61,970 nucleotides of DNA from Sphingopyxis sp. H073. Lineage in GTDB: Bacteria > Pseudomonadota > Alphaproteobacteria > Sphingomonadales > Sphingomonadaceae. Below are positions 17,741 to 26,503 of the stretch, one piece after another (the first letter of the stretch is position 1; each line of letters starts with the position of its first letter). Below the pieces are notes generated by a model that was given only the letters and a program-made list of their open reading frames with translations, had not been told where the DNA came from and searched no databases. The position numbers and the translations under genes are program-made. The stretch covers positions 1-61,970 of the forward strand of contig NZ_LNSG01000016.1 of the NCBI RefSeq assembly GCF_001468395.1. Direction: 5' to 3'.

Positions 17741-20014
17741 ATGGCCGACGGCAAAGCCCGCTACCAGACCTATAACGCCCCCGCCGGCGGCTGGGGCGCC
17801 GCCGCGGCGACCGCGAAGGTGCTCCTCGAACAGAGCGTCGTCACCAAGGGATCGCGCGCGCTGCTGTCGATGAACCAGCCCGGCGGCTTCAAATGCCCGA
17901 GCTGCGCCTTTCCCGATGCGACCTGCACCAAGAAGCTCGAATTCTGCGAGAATGGGGCGAAGGCGTTGGCGCACGAGGCGACGAAGTTCCGTGTGACACG
18001 CGATTTCTTTGCGCAGCACAGCGTATCCGAGCTGATGGAGCAGTCGGACTATTGGCTCGAGATGCAGGGCCGGCTGACCGAACCGATGCGCTACGACGCG
18101 GCAAGCGACCATTATGTGCCGGTGAGCTGGGACGATGCCTTCGCGCTGATCGGATCGCACCTGCGCGCGCTCGAAAGTCCGCATCAGGCCGAATTCTATA
18201 CCTCGGGCCGGACCCCGAACGAGGCGGCGTTCCTCTATTCGATTTTCGTGCGCGAATATGGCACGAACAATTTTCCCGATTGCTCGAACATGTGCCACGA
18301 ACCGACCAGTCGCGGGCTTCCCCCCGCGATCGGCGTCGGCAAGGGTACGGTGATCCTCGACGATTTCGACCATGCCGAGGCGATCTTCGTCATGGGGCAG
18401 AACCCCGGCACCAACGCGCCGCGGATGATGACGCAGCTGTTTCACGCGCACAAGCGCGGCTGCCCGATCGTCGCAGTCAACCCGATGCCCGAGCGCGCGC
18501 TGATGCGCTATACCGAGCCGCAGGACGTCGTGCAGATGGCGACCTTCGGATCGGCGCCGATCGCCAGCGAATTCGTCCATATCCGGATCGGCGGCGACCT
18601 TGCTTTCCTCAAGGGCATGATGCGCGTCATGTTCGAACGCGAGGCCGCGGGCGAGGCGGTCCTCGACCGCGCCTTCATTGCCGAGCATACGGTGGGCGTC
18701 GAAGCGCTGCGTGACGACATACTGGCGCAGGACTGGGCCGAAATCGTCGCGGTATCGGGCATATCGGAGGAGCAGATCCGCCGCTGCGCCGAGATCTATA
18801 TCCGGTCGAAGGCGACGATCATCTGCTATGGCATGGGGCTGACGCAGCACCAGTTCGGGTCGCAGCTGGTCCAGCAGGTCGCGAATATCCTGCTGCTCAA
18901 GGGCAATTATGGGCGGCCGGGTGCGGGCATTTCGCCGATCCGCGGCCATTCCAACGTGCAGGGCGATCGTACCGTCGGGATTGACGAGAAGCCGACACAG
19001 GCCTATCTCGACCAGGTCCAGCGCGTCTTCGGCTTCGACCCTCCGCGCGAGAACGGGCATCATACGATCGAGTCGGTCGAGGCTATGCTCGCGGGCACCG
19101 CGAAGGTCTTCATCGGGCTCGGCGGCAATTTCGTCCGCGCGATTCCCGACACGACACGCGCCTACGACGCGATGTGCTCGCTCGACCTGACCGTCGGGAT
19201 CGCGACGAAGCTCAACCGCGGGCATCTCGTGCACGGCAAGGACGCGCTGATCCTGCCCGTCGTCGCGCGGTCGGAGCGGATCGAGACCGCGGCGGGCGAA
19301 CAGTTCGTGACGATCGAGGATTCGATGTCGAACGTCACCGCCTCGCGCGGGGTGCTCGACCGCGCGAGTGACGACCTGAAGCCCGAGGTCGAGATCGTGT
19401 GCCGCATCGCGATGGCGGCGCTACCCGCAAGCCGCGTCGACTGGGCGGGCTATATCGACGATTACGACCGCATCCGCGACAAGATTGCCGAGGTCTATCC
19501 GGCGCTCTATTCGGATTTTTCGGAACGGATCAAGGCGCCGATGGGCTTTCATCTCGACGTTGCGCCGCGCCGGCTGGTGTGGCTCACGCCGAACGGCAAG
19601 GCGAATTTCCAGATCCTGCCAGGCCTTCTTGTCGATCCGCCGGTCGACGATCCCGCGATGCTGCGGCTCTCGACGATCCGTTCGCACGACCAGTTCAATA
19701 CGACGATCTACAGCTATAACGATCGCTATCGCGGCGTGTACAACGACCGGATGGTGCTGTTCGTCAACGCCGAGGACCGCGAAGCGCGCGGGCTGGCGGC
19801 GGGGGCGAAGGTGGCGCTGGAGACGATCGCCGCCGACGGGATCGACCGGCGCGTGGGCGATCTGACGCTGGTCGACTATCCGATGCCGCGCGGATCGCTC
19901 GCGGGCTATTATCCGGAGCTCAATCCGCTGTTGCCGCTCGATCATTACGATCGCGTCAGCGGCTGTCCCGCCGCGAAGTCGATCCCCGTGCGCATCGTCG
20001 CGGCGGCGGGCTGA
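17741..20014 (+). CDS. FdhF/YdeP family molybdopterin oxidoreductase
   Basis: A 757-residue protein, the size of E. coli YdeP (about 759). The N-terminal signature FKCPSCAFPD and FCENGAKALAHE is typical of this family. The likely molybdenum ligand is Cys in NMCHEPTSRGLP, placed as in formate dehydrogenase. The C-terminal molybdopterin-dinucleotide domain includes LSTIRSHDQFNTTIYSYNDRYRG. It is annotated as formate-dehydrogenase-like, but the true electron donor is not known for the family. The start ATG at 17741 is preceded in frame by GTG at 17738 and by GGGAGA. Downstream DUF1345 and a convergent fdhD support a molybdoenzyme locus. Confidence 0.88.
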   Translation: MADGKARYQTYNAPAGGWGAAAATAKVLLEQSVVTKGSRALLSMNQPGGFKCPSCAFPDATCTKKLEFCENGAKALAHEATKFRVTRDFFAQHSVSELMEQSDYWLEMQGRLTEPMRYDAASDHYVPVSWDDAFALIGSHLRALESPHQAEFYTSGRTPNEAAFLYSIFVREYGTNNFPDCSNMCHEPTSRGLPPAIGVGKGTVILDDFDHAEAIFVMGQNPGTNAPRMMTQLFHAHKRGCPIVAVNPMPERALMRYTEPQDVVQMATFGSAPIASEFVHIRIGGDLAFLKGMMRVMFEREAAGEAVLDRAFIAEHTVGVEALRDDILAQDWAEIVAVSGISEEQIRRCAEIYIRSKATIICYGMGLTQHQFGSQLVQQVANILLLKGNYGRPGAGISPIRGHSNVQGDRTVGIDEKPTQAYLDQVQRVFGFDPPRENGHHTIESVEAMLAGTAKVFIGLGGNFVRAIPDTTRAYDAMCSLDLTVGIATKLNRGHLVHGKDALILPVVARSERIETAAGEQFVTIEDSMSNVTASRGVLDRASDDLKPEVEIVCRIAMAALPASRVDWAGYIDDYDRIRDKIAEVYPALYSDFSERIKAPMGFHLDVAPRRLVWLTPNGKANFQILPGLLVDPPVDDPAMLRLSTIRSHDQFNTTIYSYNDRYRGVYNDRMVLFVNAEDREARGLAAGAKVALETIAADGIDRRVGDLTLVDYPMPRGSLAGYYPELNPLLPLDHYDRVSGCPAAKSIPVRIVAAAG

Positions 20015-20022
20015 CGCCACCG

Positions 20023-20673
20023 ATGTCGCGTCGCGCGAAGCTCGCCGTCGGCCGGCACATCGCGCCGGTCCGCTTCCTTCTCTTCGCCGCGGTTTTTGCG
20101 GGCGTCGCCGGCGCGCTGGCGGCACTTGGCGATGGGAGCCGGACGGCCCTGCTCATGGGGTTTGACGCGGGGGCGCTCGTCTTCCTCGCCGCGTCGCTGA
20201 CGCTGCTGCGTTCCGATGCCGAGCAAATGCGAGGTCGCGCCGTCGACAATGACGCGAACCGCGCCGGCCTGCTCGCGATCTCGGTGCTGCTGTCGCTCGT
20301 CGTCCTGTTCGCCGTCGGGACGCTGATCGCGAGCCCCGAAAAACTCGATCGCGGCGATATCGTGCTGATCGTCGCGACCCTCCTGCTCGCATGGCTGTTC
20401 GCGAACATGGTATTCACGCTCCATTATGCGCATCTCTATTATCTGCAGGAGGGCGGTCGCGATCGCGGCGGGCTGGAGGTGCCGGGGGTCAAGGAACCCG
20501 GTTACTGGGACTTCCTCTATTTCAGCTTCACCTTGGGCATGACCTTTCAGACCTCCGATGTCACCATATCGGGCGCGCATATGCGCCGCGTCGCGCTCGG
20601 CCATTGCATGGCGGCGTTCGTGTTCAACATGGGGATATTGGCGTTCACCGTGAACGCGCTCGGTGGCCCCTAA
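20023..20673 (+). CDS. DUF1345 membrane protein
   Basis: A 216-residue protein with about five membrane helices (near 18-38, 43-60, 84-103, 115-140 and 190-212). The DUF1345 signature LFANMVFTLHYAHLYY and WDFLYFSFTLGMTFQTSDV is present. It begins 8 bp after the molybdoenzyme and its stop overlaps the convergent fdhD stop by a few bases. DUF1345 proteins are uncharacterised membrane proteins. Confidence 0.87.
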   Translation: MSRRAKLAVGRHIAPVRFLLFAAVFAGVAGALAALGDGSRTALLMGFDAGALVFLAASLTLLRSDAEQMRGRAVDNDANRAGLLAISVLLSLVVLFAVGTLIASPEKLDRGDIVLIVATLLLAWLFANMVFTLHYAHLYYLQEGGRDRGGLEVPGVKEPGYWDFLYFSFTLGMTFQTSDVTISGAHMRRVALGHCMAAFVFNMGILAFTVNALGGP

Positions 20674-21497
20674 GCTATCGGTCCGCCGCTGATCAACAAT
20701 GCCGAATCCGCGCGCGCGAGCGCGACGAGCGTCAGTCCGGCGGCGGCGGCGCGTTCGGCGGCGAGGCTGGTCGGCGCCGAGATGGTGACGAGCATCGGAC
20801 AGCCCGCGCGCACGGTCTTTTCGACCAGCTCATAGCTGCACCGCGCCGAGAGCAGGATGAAGCCGCCCGCCGGATCGATCGCCGCGCGCGCGAGGGCGCC
20901 GACCAGTTTGTCGAGTGCATTGTGCCGCCCGACATCCTCGCGCGCGCAGAGAATCTCGCCCGCCGGCGTACAGAAGGCGGCGGCATGAACCGCGCCGGTC
21001 GCGCGGCCTAGCGGCTGGTGATCGGCGAGCGCGGCGAGCGCCCGCGCGATCGCGGACCGGTCGACGTCGATGTGTGCGATGACGCTCGGCAGCGGGCGCA
21101 GCACCGCCTCGATATTCTCGATCCCGCACAGGCCGCAACTGCTTTCGCTGACCCGGCGGCGCGCGCGTTCGAGCGCCAGATGCGCGCGATCGGGGGCGAG
21201 CCAGAGGCGTAGCGCCCAGCCGCCCTCGATCGGGTGGACGCCGATCTTGGTGAGCTGCGCGGGCGTCTCGACCAGCCCCTCGGCGAGCGCGAAGCCGAGC
21301 GCATAGTCCTCGAGATCGGCGGGGGTCGCCATCATCACCGCGTAGCCGATGCCGGAGACCTCGACCGACACCGGCGCCTCGATCGCGAGCGCGCGCGTCA
21401 GGTCCGAATCGCCGCGCTCGGCAAGACCGATCCGGCGGACGCCGCGGTCGGTGGTCGATGCGCCGACGGGGCCGGCTTTGCTGTCCTGCGCGCTCAT
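20670..21497 (-). CDS. fdhD: FdhD, sulfurtransferase for formate dehydrogenase
   Basis: A 275-residue protein. FdhD carries sulfur from IscS to the molybdenum cofactor of formate dehydrogenases, using a CxxC pair. Here the pair is in SSCGLCGIENIEA. Other conserved parts are LEDYALGFALAEGLV, GEILCAREDVGRHNALDKL and LLSARCSYELVEK. The start ATG at 21497 was chosen because the longer upstream frame lacks conservation with the family. The neighbouring YdeP-like enzyme is the likely client. Confidence 0.93.
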   Translation of the reverse strand: MSAQDSKAGPVGASTTDRGVRRIGLAERGDSDLTRALAIEAPVSVEVSGIGYAVMMATPADLEDYALGFALAEGLVETPAQLTKIGVHPIEGGWALRLWLAPDRAHLALERARRRVSESSCGLCGIENIEAVLRPLPSVIAHIDVDRSAIARALAALADHQPLGRATGAVHAAAFCTPAGEILCAREDVGRHNALDKLVGALARAAIDPAGGFILLSARCSYELVEKTVRAGCPMLVTISAPTSLAAERAAAAGLTLVALARADSALLISGGPIA

Positions 21498-21552
21498 TAT
21501 AGGGTCCAGCCTATAGGCGGCGCGCCGCGCGCGGACCAGCGGAACATGCCGG

Positions 21553-22839
21553 TCAGAAATGCACCGCGTTGGCCGGCTCGCGTTCGATCGCCCTGATCCC
21601 GACCGCGAGCAGCATCGCGATTTCGCGCGCGACATGTTCCTGCTGGGCAGCATCTGTATAACTCGCCCGCGCAAGCCAGCCGAGGACGCCCGCTTGCAGT
21701 GCCGTCGCGAAGGTGCCGATCGGCCGCATACTCCCATCGACGACGCCCTGCTGGACGTGCGCCAGCGTCAGCACCGTGAGCTCGTCGGCGTAGCCATAGA
21801 AACGCGCCTGATGCTGCGCGCTAAGCATTTCGAAACCGGCAAGTGGCATCAGCGGCGACAGGTCCGCGCGCATCTGCGTCAGCGCCCAGGCTTTCTGGAA
21901 GGCGATGTAGCCGGGCAATTTCGGCCCCGGCTGATCGAACGCCGCCGATTGCAGATGGATGCCCATCCGCATCATCCTGAAATAGCATTCGGCGACCAAA
22001 GTCTCCTTGTCGCCGACATTGTGATAGAGGGTGCGTGGGGTCGCCCCGATGGCGGCCGCGATGTCCTCAAGCGTCGTCGAATCGATTCCCTTGCTGTTGA
22101 AGAGGCGCGATGCCGCGGCCAGAATCCGCTCGCGCTTCGCGTCGCCTACGGCGGCACGATCGAACGCATCGGCGACCGGGCTGGTCAACGTCTCGATATC
22201 GAGCGGCCGGTATTCGACCGCCGCGCTGCGATCGCTCGCCCAGCCGTCGAAAAACAGGCACTCGGCCGATTGCAGCATCGACGGACCGGTGATCTCGAGC
22301 CGCCGCCGGTTCCACAGCATGGCAAGCGGCGCCCAGAAGAGCGTGTTGATCAGTGCACGCGCGACGATCTCGAAATCGCAGGCGCGCACGATCCCGTCGC
22401 GATGCCCGGCGTCGAGCAGGGCGACGATGCGCGCGATCACCGCGTCGAACCGCCGTTCGACCTCACGCCTTTTATCCTCCGGCAGCAGGCCCGGCTCGAC
22501 GATCGCGCACAGCGCGGGGGCTTCGGGGCCGAGCAGACGCCGGAGCATCACGCGTATCTGTTCGATCGCGCCGCCCGCGGTGCTTGCCGCCTGCGCAACC
22601 TCGTCGTCGAGCCGGTCGCAGCTTTGCACATAGCATTGGAAGACCAGATCCTCGCGGTCGGCGACATGCTGGTACATCGCCATGCGCGTCACCCCGATCT
22701 CGCGCGCGACGTCGGCGAGCAGCGTCGCGACGACACCGCGGCGGTTGATCAGCCGCGTCGCGATGTCGAGCACCTGCCCGCGAGTCGCCTTGCGCGGCGC
22801 GCCGCGTTTGCGCTTGGGCGCGCTTCCGTCCTTCGCCAT
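21553..22839 (-). CDS. tandem TetR-family transcriptional regulator
   Basis: A 428-residue protein from the ATG at 22839; a TTG at 22866 would add 9 residues. It contains two complete TetR helix-turn-helix units. The first is near residue 25 (ATLLADVAREIGVTRMAMYQHV) and the second near residue 230 (TTLEDIAAAIGATPRTLYHNV). Each is followed by a helical ligand-type domain. Ordinary TetR proteins are about 200 residues, so this is a fusion or internal duplication. It is divergent from the GlxA-type regulator across a 97-bp AT-rich gap and may control that promoter or itself. Confidence 0.85.
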   Translation of the reverse strand: MAKDGSAPKRKRGAPRKATRGQVLDIATRLINRRGVVATLLADVAREIGVTRMAMYQHVADREDLVFQCYVQSCDRLDDEVAQAASTAGGAIEQIRVMLRRLLGPEAPALCAIVEPGLLPEDKRREVERRFDAVIARIVALLDAGHRDGIVRACDFEIVARALINTLFWAPLAMLWNRRRLEITGPSMLQSAECLFFDGWASDRSAAVEYRPLDIETLTSPVADAFDRAAVGDAKRERILAAASRLFNSKGIDSTTLEDIAAAIGATPRTLYHNVGDKETLVAECYFRMMRMGIHLQSAAFDQPGPKLPGYIAFQKAWALTQMRADLSPLMPLAGFEMLSAQHQARFYGYADELTVLTLAHVQQGVVDGSMRPIGTFATALQAGVLGWLARASYTDAAQQEHVAREIAMLLAVGIRAIEREPANAVHF

Positions 22840-22892
22840 CGCGGGAGAATTTACCTGTTCAGCCAATCGCTTGCCTATTTATTTTCGTTTCA

Positions 22893-22920
22893 TTGCATAA
22901 AGGATATTTTGTGATATTAA
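22893..22920 (+). promoter_or_regulatory. candidate sigma-70-type promoter for the GlxA-type regulator
   Basis: TTGCAT (22893-22898), a 16-bp spacer and TATTAA (22915-22920) lie in an AT-rich stretch just upstream of the GTG start at 22937. By sequence match only. Confidence 0.4.
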
Positions 22921-22936
22921 TTGCTGCGGGAGTAAG

Positions 22937-24037
22937 GTGCAAGCAAACAGGCCGCAAGCGATGAACACATCCATGCAAGACCGCAGGAAAAGGCAACCTG
23001 ACGCGGGGCTCGCCGCCTGCGAACCCGTCCGCGCCCGGCGGATCGCGATTCTCGCCTATGACGGCGCGAACGCGCTAGACATATTCGGGATCAGCGAACC
23101 TTTTGCACGCGCCAGCGAAATCCTCGGGCGCGGGAAGCCCGCCGACCTCATTTTCGGCGACGAATGGCCGTACCGGCTCTCGATCGTCGCGCCCTCCGCC
23201 GGAACGGTACGGATGATTTCGGGCGGCCATGTCGTCACCGAGAAACTCGGCGAGCCCGATCCCGCAGACCCGATCGATACGCTGATCATTCCCGGCGGCG
23301 CAGGGATCGTCCCTTGGAGCGTGCAGGACGGAACGCTGGCGTGGATGCGGCGCCATTCCCTCGCCGCGCGGCGCGTCTGCGCGACAGGCGGCGGGGTGTT
23401 TCTGCTCGCCGCGGCGCGTCTGCTCGAGGGTCGGCGCGCGGTGACGCGTTGGGACGTCGCGGCGACGCTCGAGGCCGATTATCCCGAAACGCGGGTCGAG
23501 CATGGCACCACCTTCGTCCGCGACGGCCGGTTCTGGACGGCGGCGGGCAGCAGCTCGGCAGTCGATGTCGGGCTCGCGATGGTCGAAGAGGATCTTGGGC
23601 GCGGCGTGGCGATGCGGATCGCGCGCCAGCTCGTCGTCGTCAACCGGCGCGGCGCCGACCAGCCGCAGATCAGCACATTGCTTCGCGCGCAATCGGTCGA
23701 GGAGGATATCTTCGACGGGCTGCACCAGTGGATCGCCGACAATCTCGGCGCCGATCTCCGCCTCGAACAGCTTGCGGCGCATGTCGGCATGAGCACGCGC
23801 AATTTCGTGCGCCGCTATACCGAAGTCGTCGGCAGCTCCCCTGCCAAGACGGTCGAGCGTATGCGCGTCGAGGCGGCGCGGCAGGCGCTCGAAGCGGGCG
23901 ACGGGCGGATCGAACGCATCGCGCATCGCTTCGGCTTTTCGTCGGCCGACGTCTTTCGCCGCGTGTTTCTGCGCCACATGGGCAAGGCGCCGCGCGAGTT
24001 TCGCGCGACATGTCGTGAAACACCCGTCGCGGCCTGA
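22937..24037 (+). CDS. GlxA-type transcriptional regulator (DJ-1/PfpI plus AraC domains)
   Basis: A 366-residue protein from a GTG at 22937 with GGGAG 4 bases upstream; an ATG at 22961 is an alternative. Residues about 37-215 form a DJ-1/PfpI-like domain (RRIAILAYDGANALDIFG, DTLIIPGGAG, VCATGGGVFLLA). Residues about 255-355 form an AraC/XylS DNA-binding domain (LRLEQLAAHVGMSTRNFVRRY and IERIAHRFGFSSADVFRRVF). This architecture is common in catabolic regulators. It precedes the TonB receptor gene and may regulate it. Confidence 0.88.
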   Translation: MQANRPQAMNTSMQDRRKRQPDAGLAACEPVRARRIAILAYDGANALDIFGISEPFARASEILGRGKPADLIFGDEWPYRLSIVAPSAGTVRMISGGHVVTEKLGEPDPADPIDTLIIPGGAGIVPWSVQDGTLAWMRRHSLAARRVCATGGGVFLLAAARLLEGRRAVTRWDVAATLEADYPETRVEHGTTFVRDGRFWTAAGSSSAVDVGLAMVEEDLGRGVAMRIARQLVVVNRRGADQPQISTLLRAQSVEEDIFDGLHQWIADNLGADLRLEQLAAHVGMSTRNFVRRYTEVVGSSPAKTVERMRVEAARQALEAGDGRIERIAHRFGFSSADVFRRVFLRHMGKAPREFRATCRETPVAA

Positions 24038-24130
24038 CCGGCAACGCCTTGGCGCCCGGCCGGCGCGATCCTTTTCCGATAGCTGTGCCGGCTTTCCCCG
24101 GTGGGTCGCCATGCCCTCGGAATCGACGCA

Positions 24131-24154
24131 TTTGCGCCATGTATTCGGCGCAAA
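24131..24154. promoter_or_regulatory. palindromic operator-like site before the TonB receptor
   Basis: TTTGCGCC (24131-24138) and GGCGCAAA (24147-24154) form a perfect 8-bp inverted repeat with an 8-bp spacer. It lies about 80 bp upstream of the receptor start. It could be a regulator-binding site; which regulator is not shown. Confidence 0.4.
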
Positions 24155-24234
24155 AGGTCGGATAGTTGGCGTTGTCGCCAGGCCTTGCTCGCCGCACCAT
24201 CCCGCGAAACCGATAAACTTTGGGGAGTGGTGAT

Positions 24235-26502
24235 ATGCGTGCCTTTTCGCACAAGAAATTCCTGTTGCTCGCGACCGTCGCGGCGCTTGTTCCGCAGGCG
24301 GCGGCCGCCGAAGCGGCTGACACCGCCGATGCCGCCGACAGCCGCGACACTGAAATCGTCGTGACCGCGCAGAAGCGCGCGCAGTCGCTGCAGGACGTAC
24401 CAATCGCGATCACCGCGCTCGACGAAAAGCAGCTCGAGATGCGCGGCATTCGCACCATCGAGGATCTTCAATATTCGACCCCCGGTTTGACGATGTCGGC
24501 GAATACGCTCAACAACTCGCGCCTCATCCTGCGCGGCGTGGGAGCGGAAAATCCGGTGATCGGCGGCGATCCCGGCGTCTCGCTCAACATGGACGGCCAC
24601 TATCTCCAGGCGGGCAGCTTCCTGACCCGCGACCTGTTCGACATCGAACGGATCGAGGTGCTGCGCGGGCCGCAGGGCACGCTCTATGGGCGCAATGCCG
24701 TCGGCGGGGCGGTGAACATCATCACCAAGAAGCCGAGCGGCGTGTTCGAGGGCAGCGTGTCGCTGACGCTCGGCAATTATGACAAGCGGCTGTTCCAGGC
24801 GGCCGTCGGCGGTCCGATCTCCGATCGGCTGCGCTTCCGGCTCGCATTGTCGAACGAAAAGCGCGACGGCTATATCACGAACATCGTCACCGGCCGCGAC
24901 CTCAACGACAGCGACTATACGAGCATTCGCGGCGCATTGTCCTTCGACCTGTCCGAGCGGCTCCAGATCAATGTCAGCGGCTTCTATTATCATGACGACA
25001 GCACGTCGGCGACGCTCAGCCCGCAGGCGCCCTACACTTGGTCGCCACTCATCTACGCACTCTACCCGGCGGCGGCGACCACGGTGAACCCTTCGATAGC
25101 CGATGGCCAGGTCGTTGCCTTCAACATCGATCCCACGAAGGAAGATGTGACTTATGGATTTTTCGCGGATACCAGCTGGGATCTCGGCTTCGCGACGCTG
25201 AAGTCGATCACCGGGTACAGCAACAACAGCCTCAAGAACCTGGACTTCGATCTCGACCTGTCGCCGCTGAACATTGCCGAACAGGACATCACGCTCGATT
25301 TCGAGACGCTTACGCAGGAGCTGCAGCTGGCCTCCAACGGCAATGGGCCGCTGTCGTGGGTCGGCGGGCTCTTCTATTATCGCGAAAATTCGCAATATAC
25401 GTTGCCCGTCCTGTTCAACTATCTGGGGCTGATCATCCCGAACGGGCAGATCCTGACCTTCGGGCCCAACGTCTTCGACAGCTCTTCCTACGCCGCCTAC
25501 GGTCAGGCCGACTATTATGTCGCCGACAAGCTGCAGGTCGTTGCGGGTGCGCGCTACACATACGACAAGAAGCGGCTCGAGGAAGATACGTTTGCGCCGG
25601 GCCTGGGGCTGTTCGACCCTGCGACGGGCGGACCGATCCATTCGGGGCCGTACAAAAAGCATTGGGACCAGTTCAACTACAAGCTCGGCGTCAACTGGTA
25701 TCCGACGAGCGACCTGATGCTCTATGGCAGTTACTCGACCGGCTACAAGGCGGGCGGCTACCAGGCGGGCGGCTCGAACGGCAACGATTACGACCCCGAA
25801 ACCGTCGACGCAGCCGAGATCGGCCTGAAGAGCCAGTGGTTCGACCGGCGCGTCACCTTCAATCTTTCGGCCTTCCGATACGATTACAAGAACAAGCAGG
25901 AATATCGCCGCCCGCCGGTCGGGGTGAGCTTCCTCGAAAACGCCGCCTCTGCGGTATCGAAAGGGGTAGAGGTCGAATTCAACGCCGAGCCGGTGGACCG
26001 GACCCGCTTCGAATTCGCGCTCACCTACCTCAGCGCCAAATATAAGGATTTCTCGTCGGTCGACGAAACCAATCCGCTGGCGACGGGAACGCCCTTTGCC
26101 TGCACGCCCGTGCCGCCGGCGACCGCCTGTCCGATCAATGTTGCGGGGAACCGCCTCACCCGTTCGCCCGAATGGAAATTGAGCGGTGGGCTCGAACAGA
26201 GCTTCGATCTGGGGTCGGTCGGCACGCTGACGGCGCGCTTCAACACCTCCTGGGTCGGCAAGCAGTTCACGCGGCCGTTCAACGACCAGCCCTATGTCAT
26301 CGGCTCCTATTGGCGGAGCGGTGCGCGCATCGTGTGGACCGACCGGTCCAAGCGCTTCTCGGTCACCGGCTATGTCGACAATCTGGAGAATAACGACGTC
26401 GCCGCGGACAAGGAGACGAACCCCTCCTTCGCGCTCTTCCTGCCGCGTGGCACCTATCTGCCGCCACGCACCTGGGGCGTTCGCTTCGGCGCGACCTTCT
26501 AA
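24235..26502 (+). CDS. TonB-dependent outer-membrane receptor
   Basis: A 755-residue protein. A signal peptide (about 1-25) is followed by a TonB-box-like segment (TEIVVTAQKRAQSLQDVP). The plug domain shows RLILRGVGAEN and IERIEVLRGPQGTLYGRNAVGG, then a 22-strand-type barrel ends in terminal Phe (GVRFGATF). It imports a ligand across the outer membrane using TonB energy. The ATG at 24235 has GGGGAG upstream. Two hydrolases, an MFS transporter and a CoA ligase follow on the same strand, so a carbon substrate rather than iron is more likely; the ligand is unknown. Confidence 0.92.
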   Translation: MRAFSHKKFLLLATVAALVPQAAAAEAADTADAADSRDTEIVVTAQKRAQSLQDVPIAITALDEKQLEMRGIRTIEDLQYSTPGLTMSANTLNNSRLILRGVGAENPVIGGDPGVSLNMDGHYLQAGSFLTRDLFDIERIEVLRGPQGTLYGRNAVGGAVNIITKKPSGVFEGSVSLTLGNYDKRLFQAAVGGPISDRLRFRLALSNEKRDGYITNIVTGRDLNDSDYTSIRGALSFDLSERLQINVSGFYYHDDSTSATLSPQAPYTWSPLIYALYPAAATTVNPSIADGQVVAFNIDPTKEDVTYGFFADTSWDLGFATLKSITGYSNNSLKNLDFDLDLSPLNIAEQDITLDFETLTQELQLASNGNGPLSWVGGLFYYRENSQYTLPVLFNYLGLIIPNGQILTFGPNVFDSSSYAAYGQADYYVADKLQVVAGARYTYDKKRLEEDTFAPGLGLFDPATGGPIHSGPYKKHWDQFNYKLGVNWYPTSDLMLYGSYSTGYKAGGYQAGGSNGNDYDPETVDAAEIGLKSQWFDRRVTFNLSAFRYDYKNKQEYRRPPVGVSFLENAASAVSKGVEVEFNAEPVDRTRFEFALTYLSAKYKDFSSVDETNPLATGTPFACTPVPPATACPINVAGNRLTRSPEWKLSGGLEQSFDLGSVGTLTARFNTSWVGKQFTRPFNDQPYVIGSYWRSGARIVWTDRSKRFSVTGYVDNLENNDVAADKETNPSFALFLPRGTYLPPRTWGVRFGATF

Positions 26503-26503
26503 A

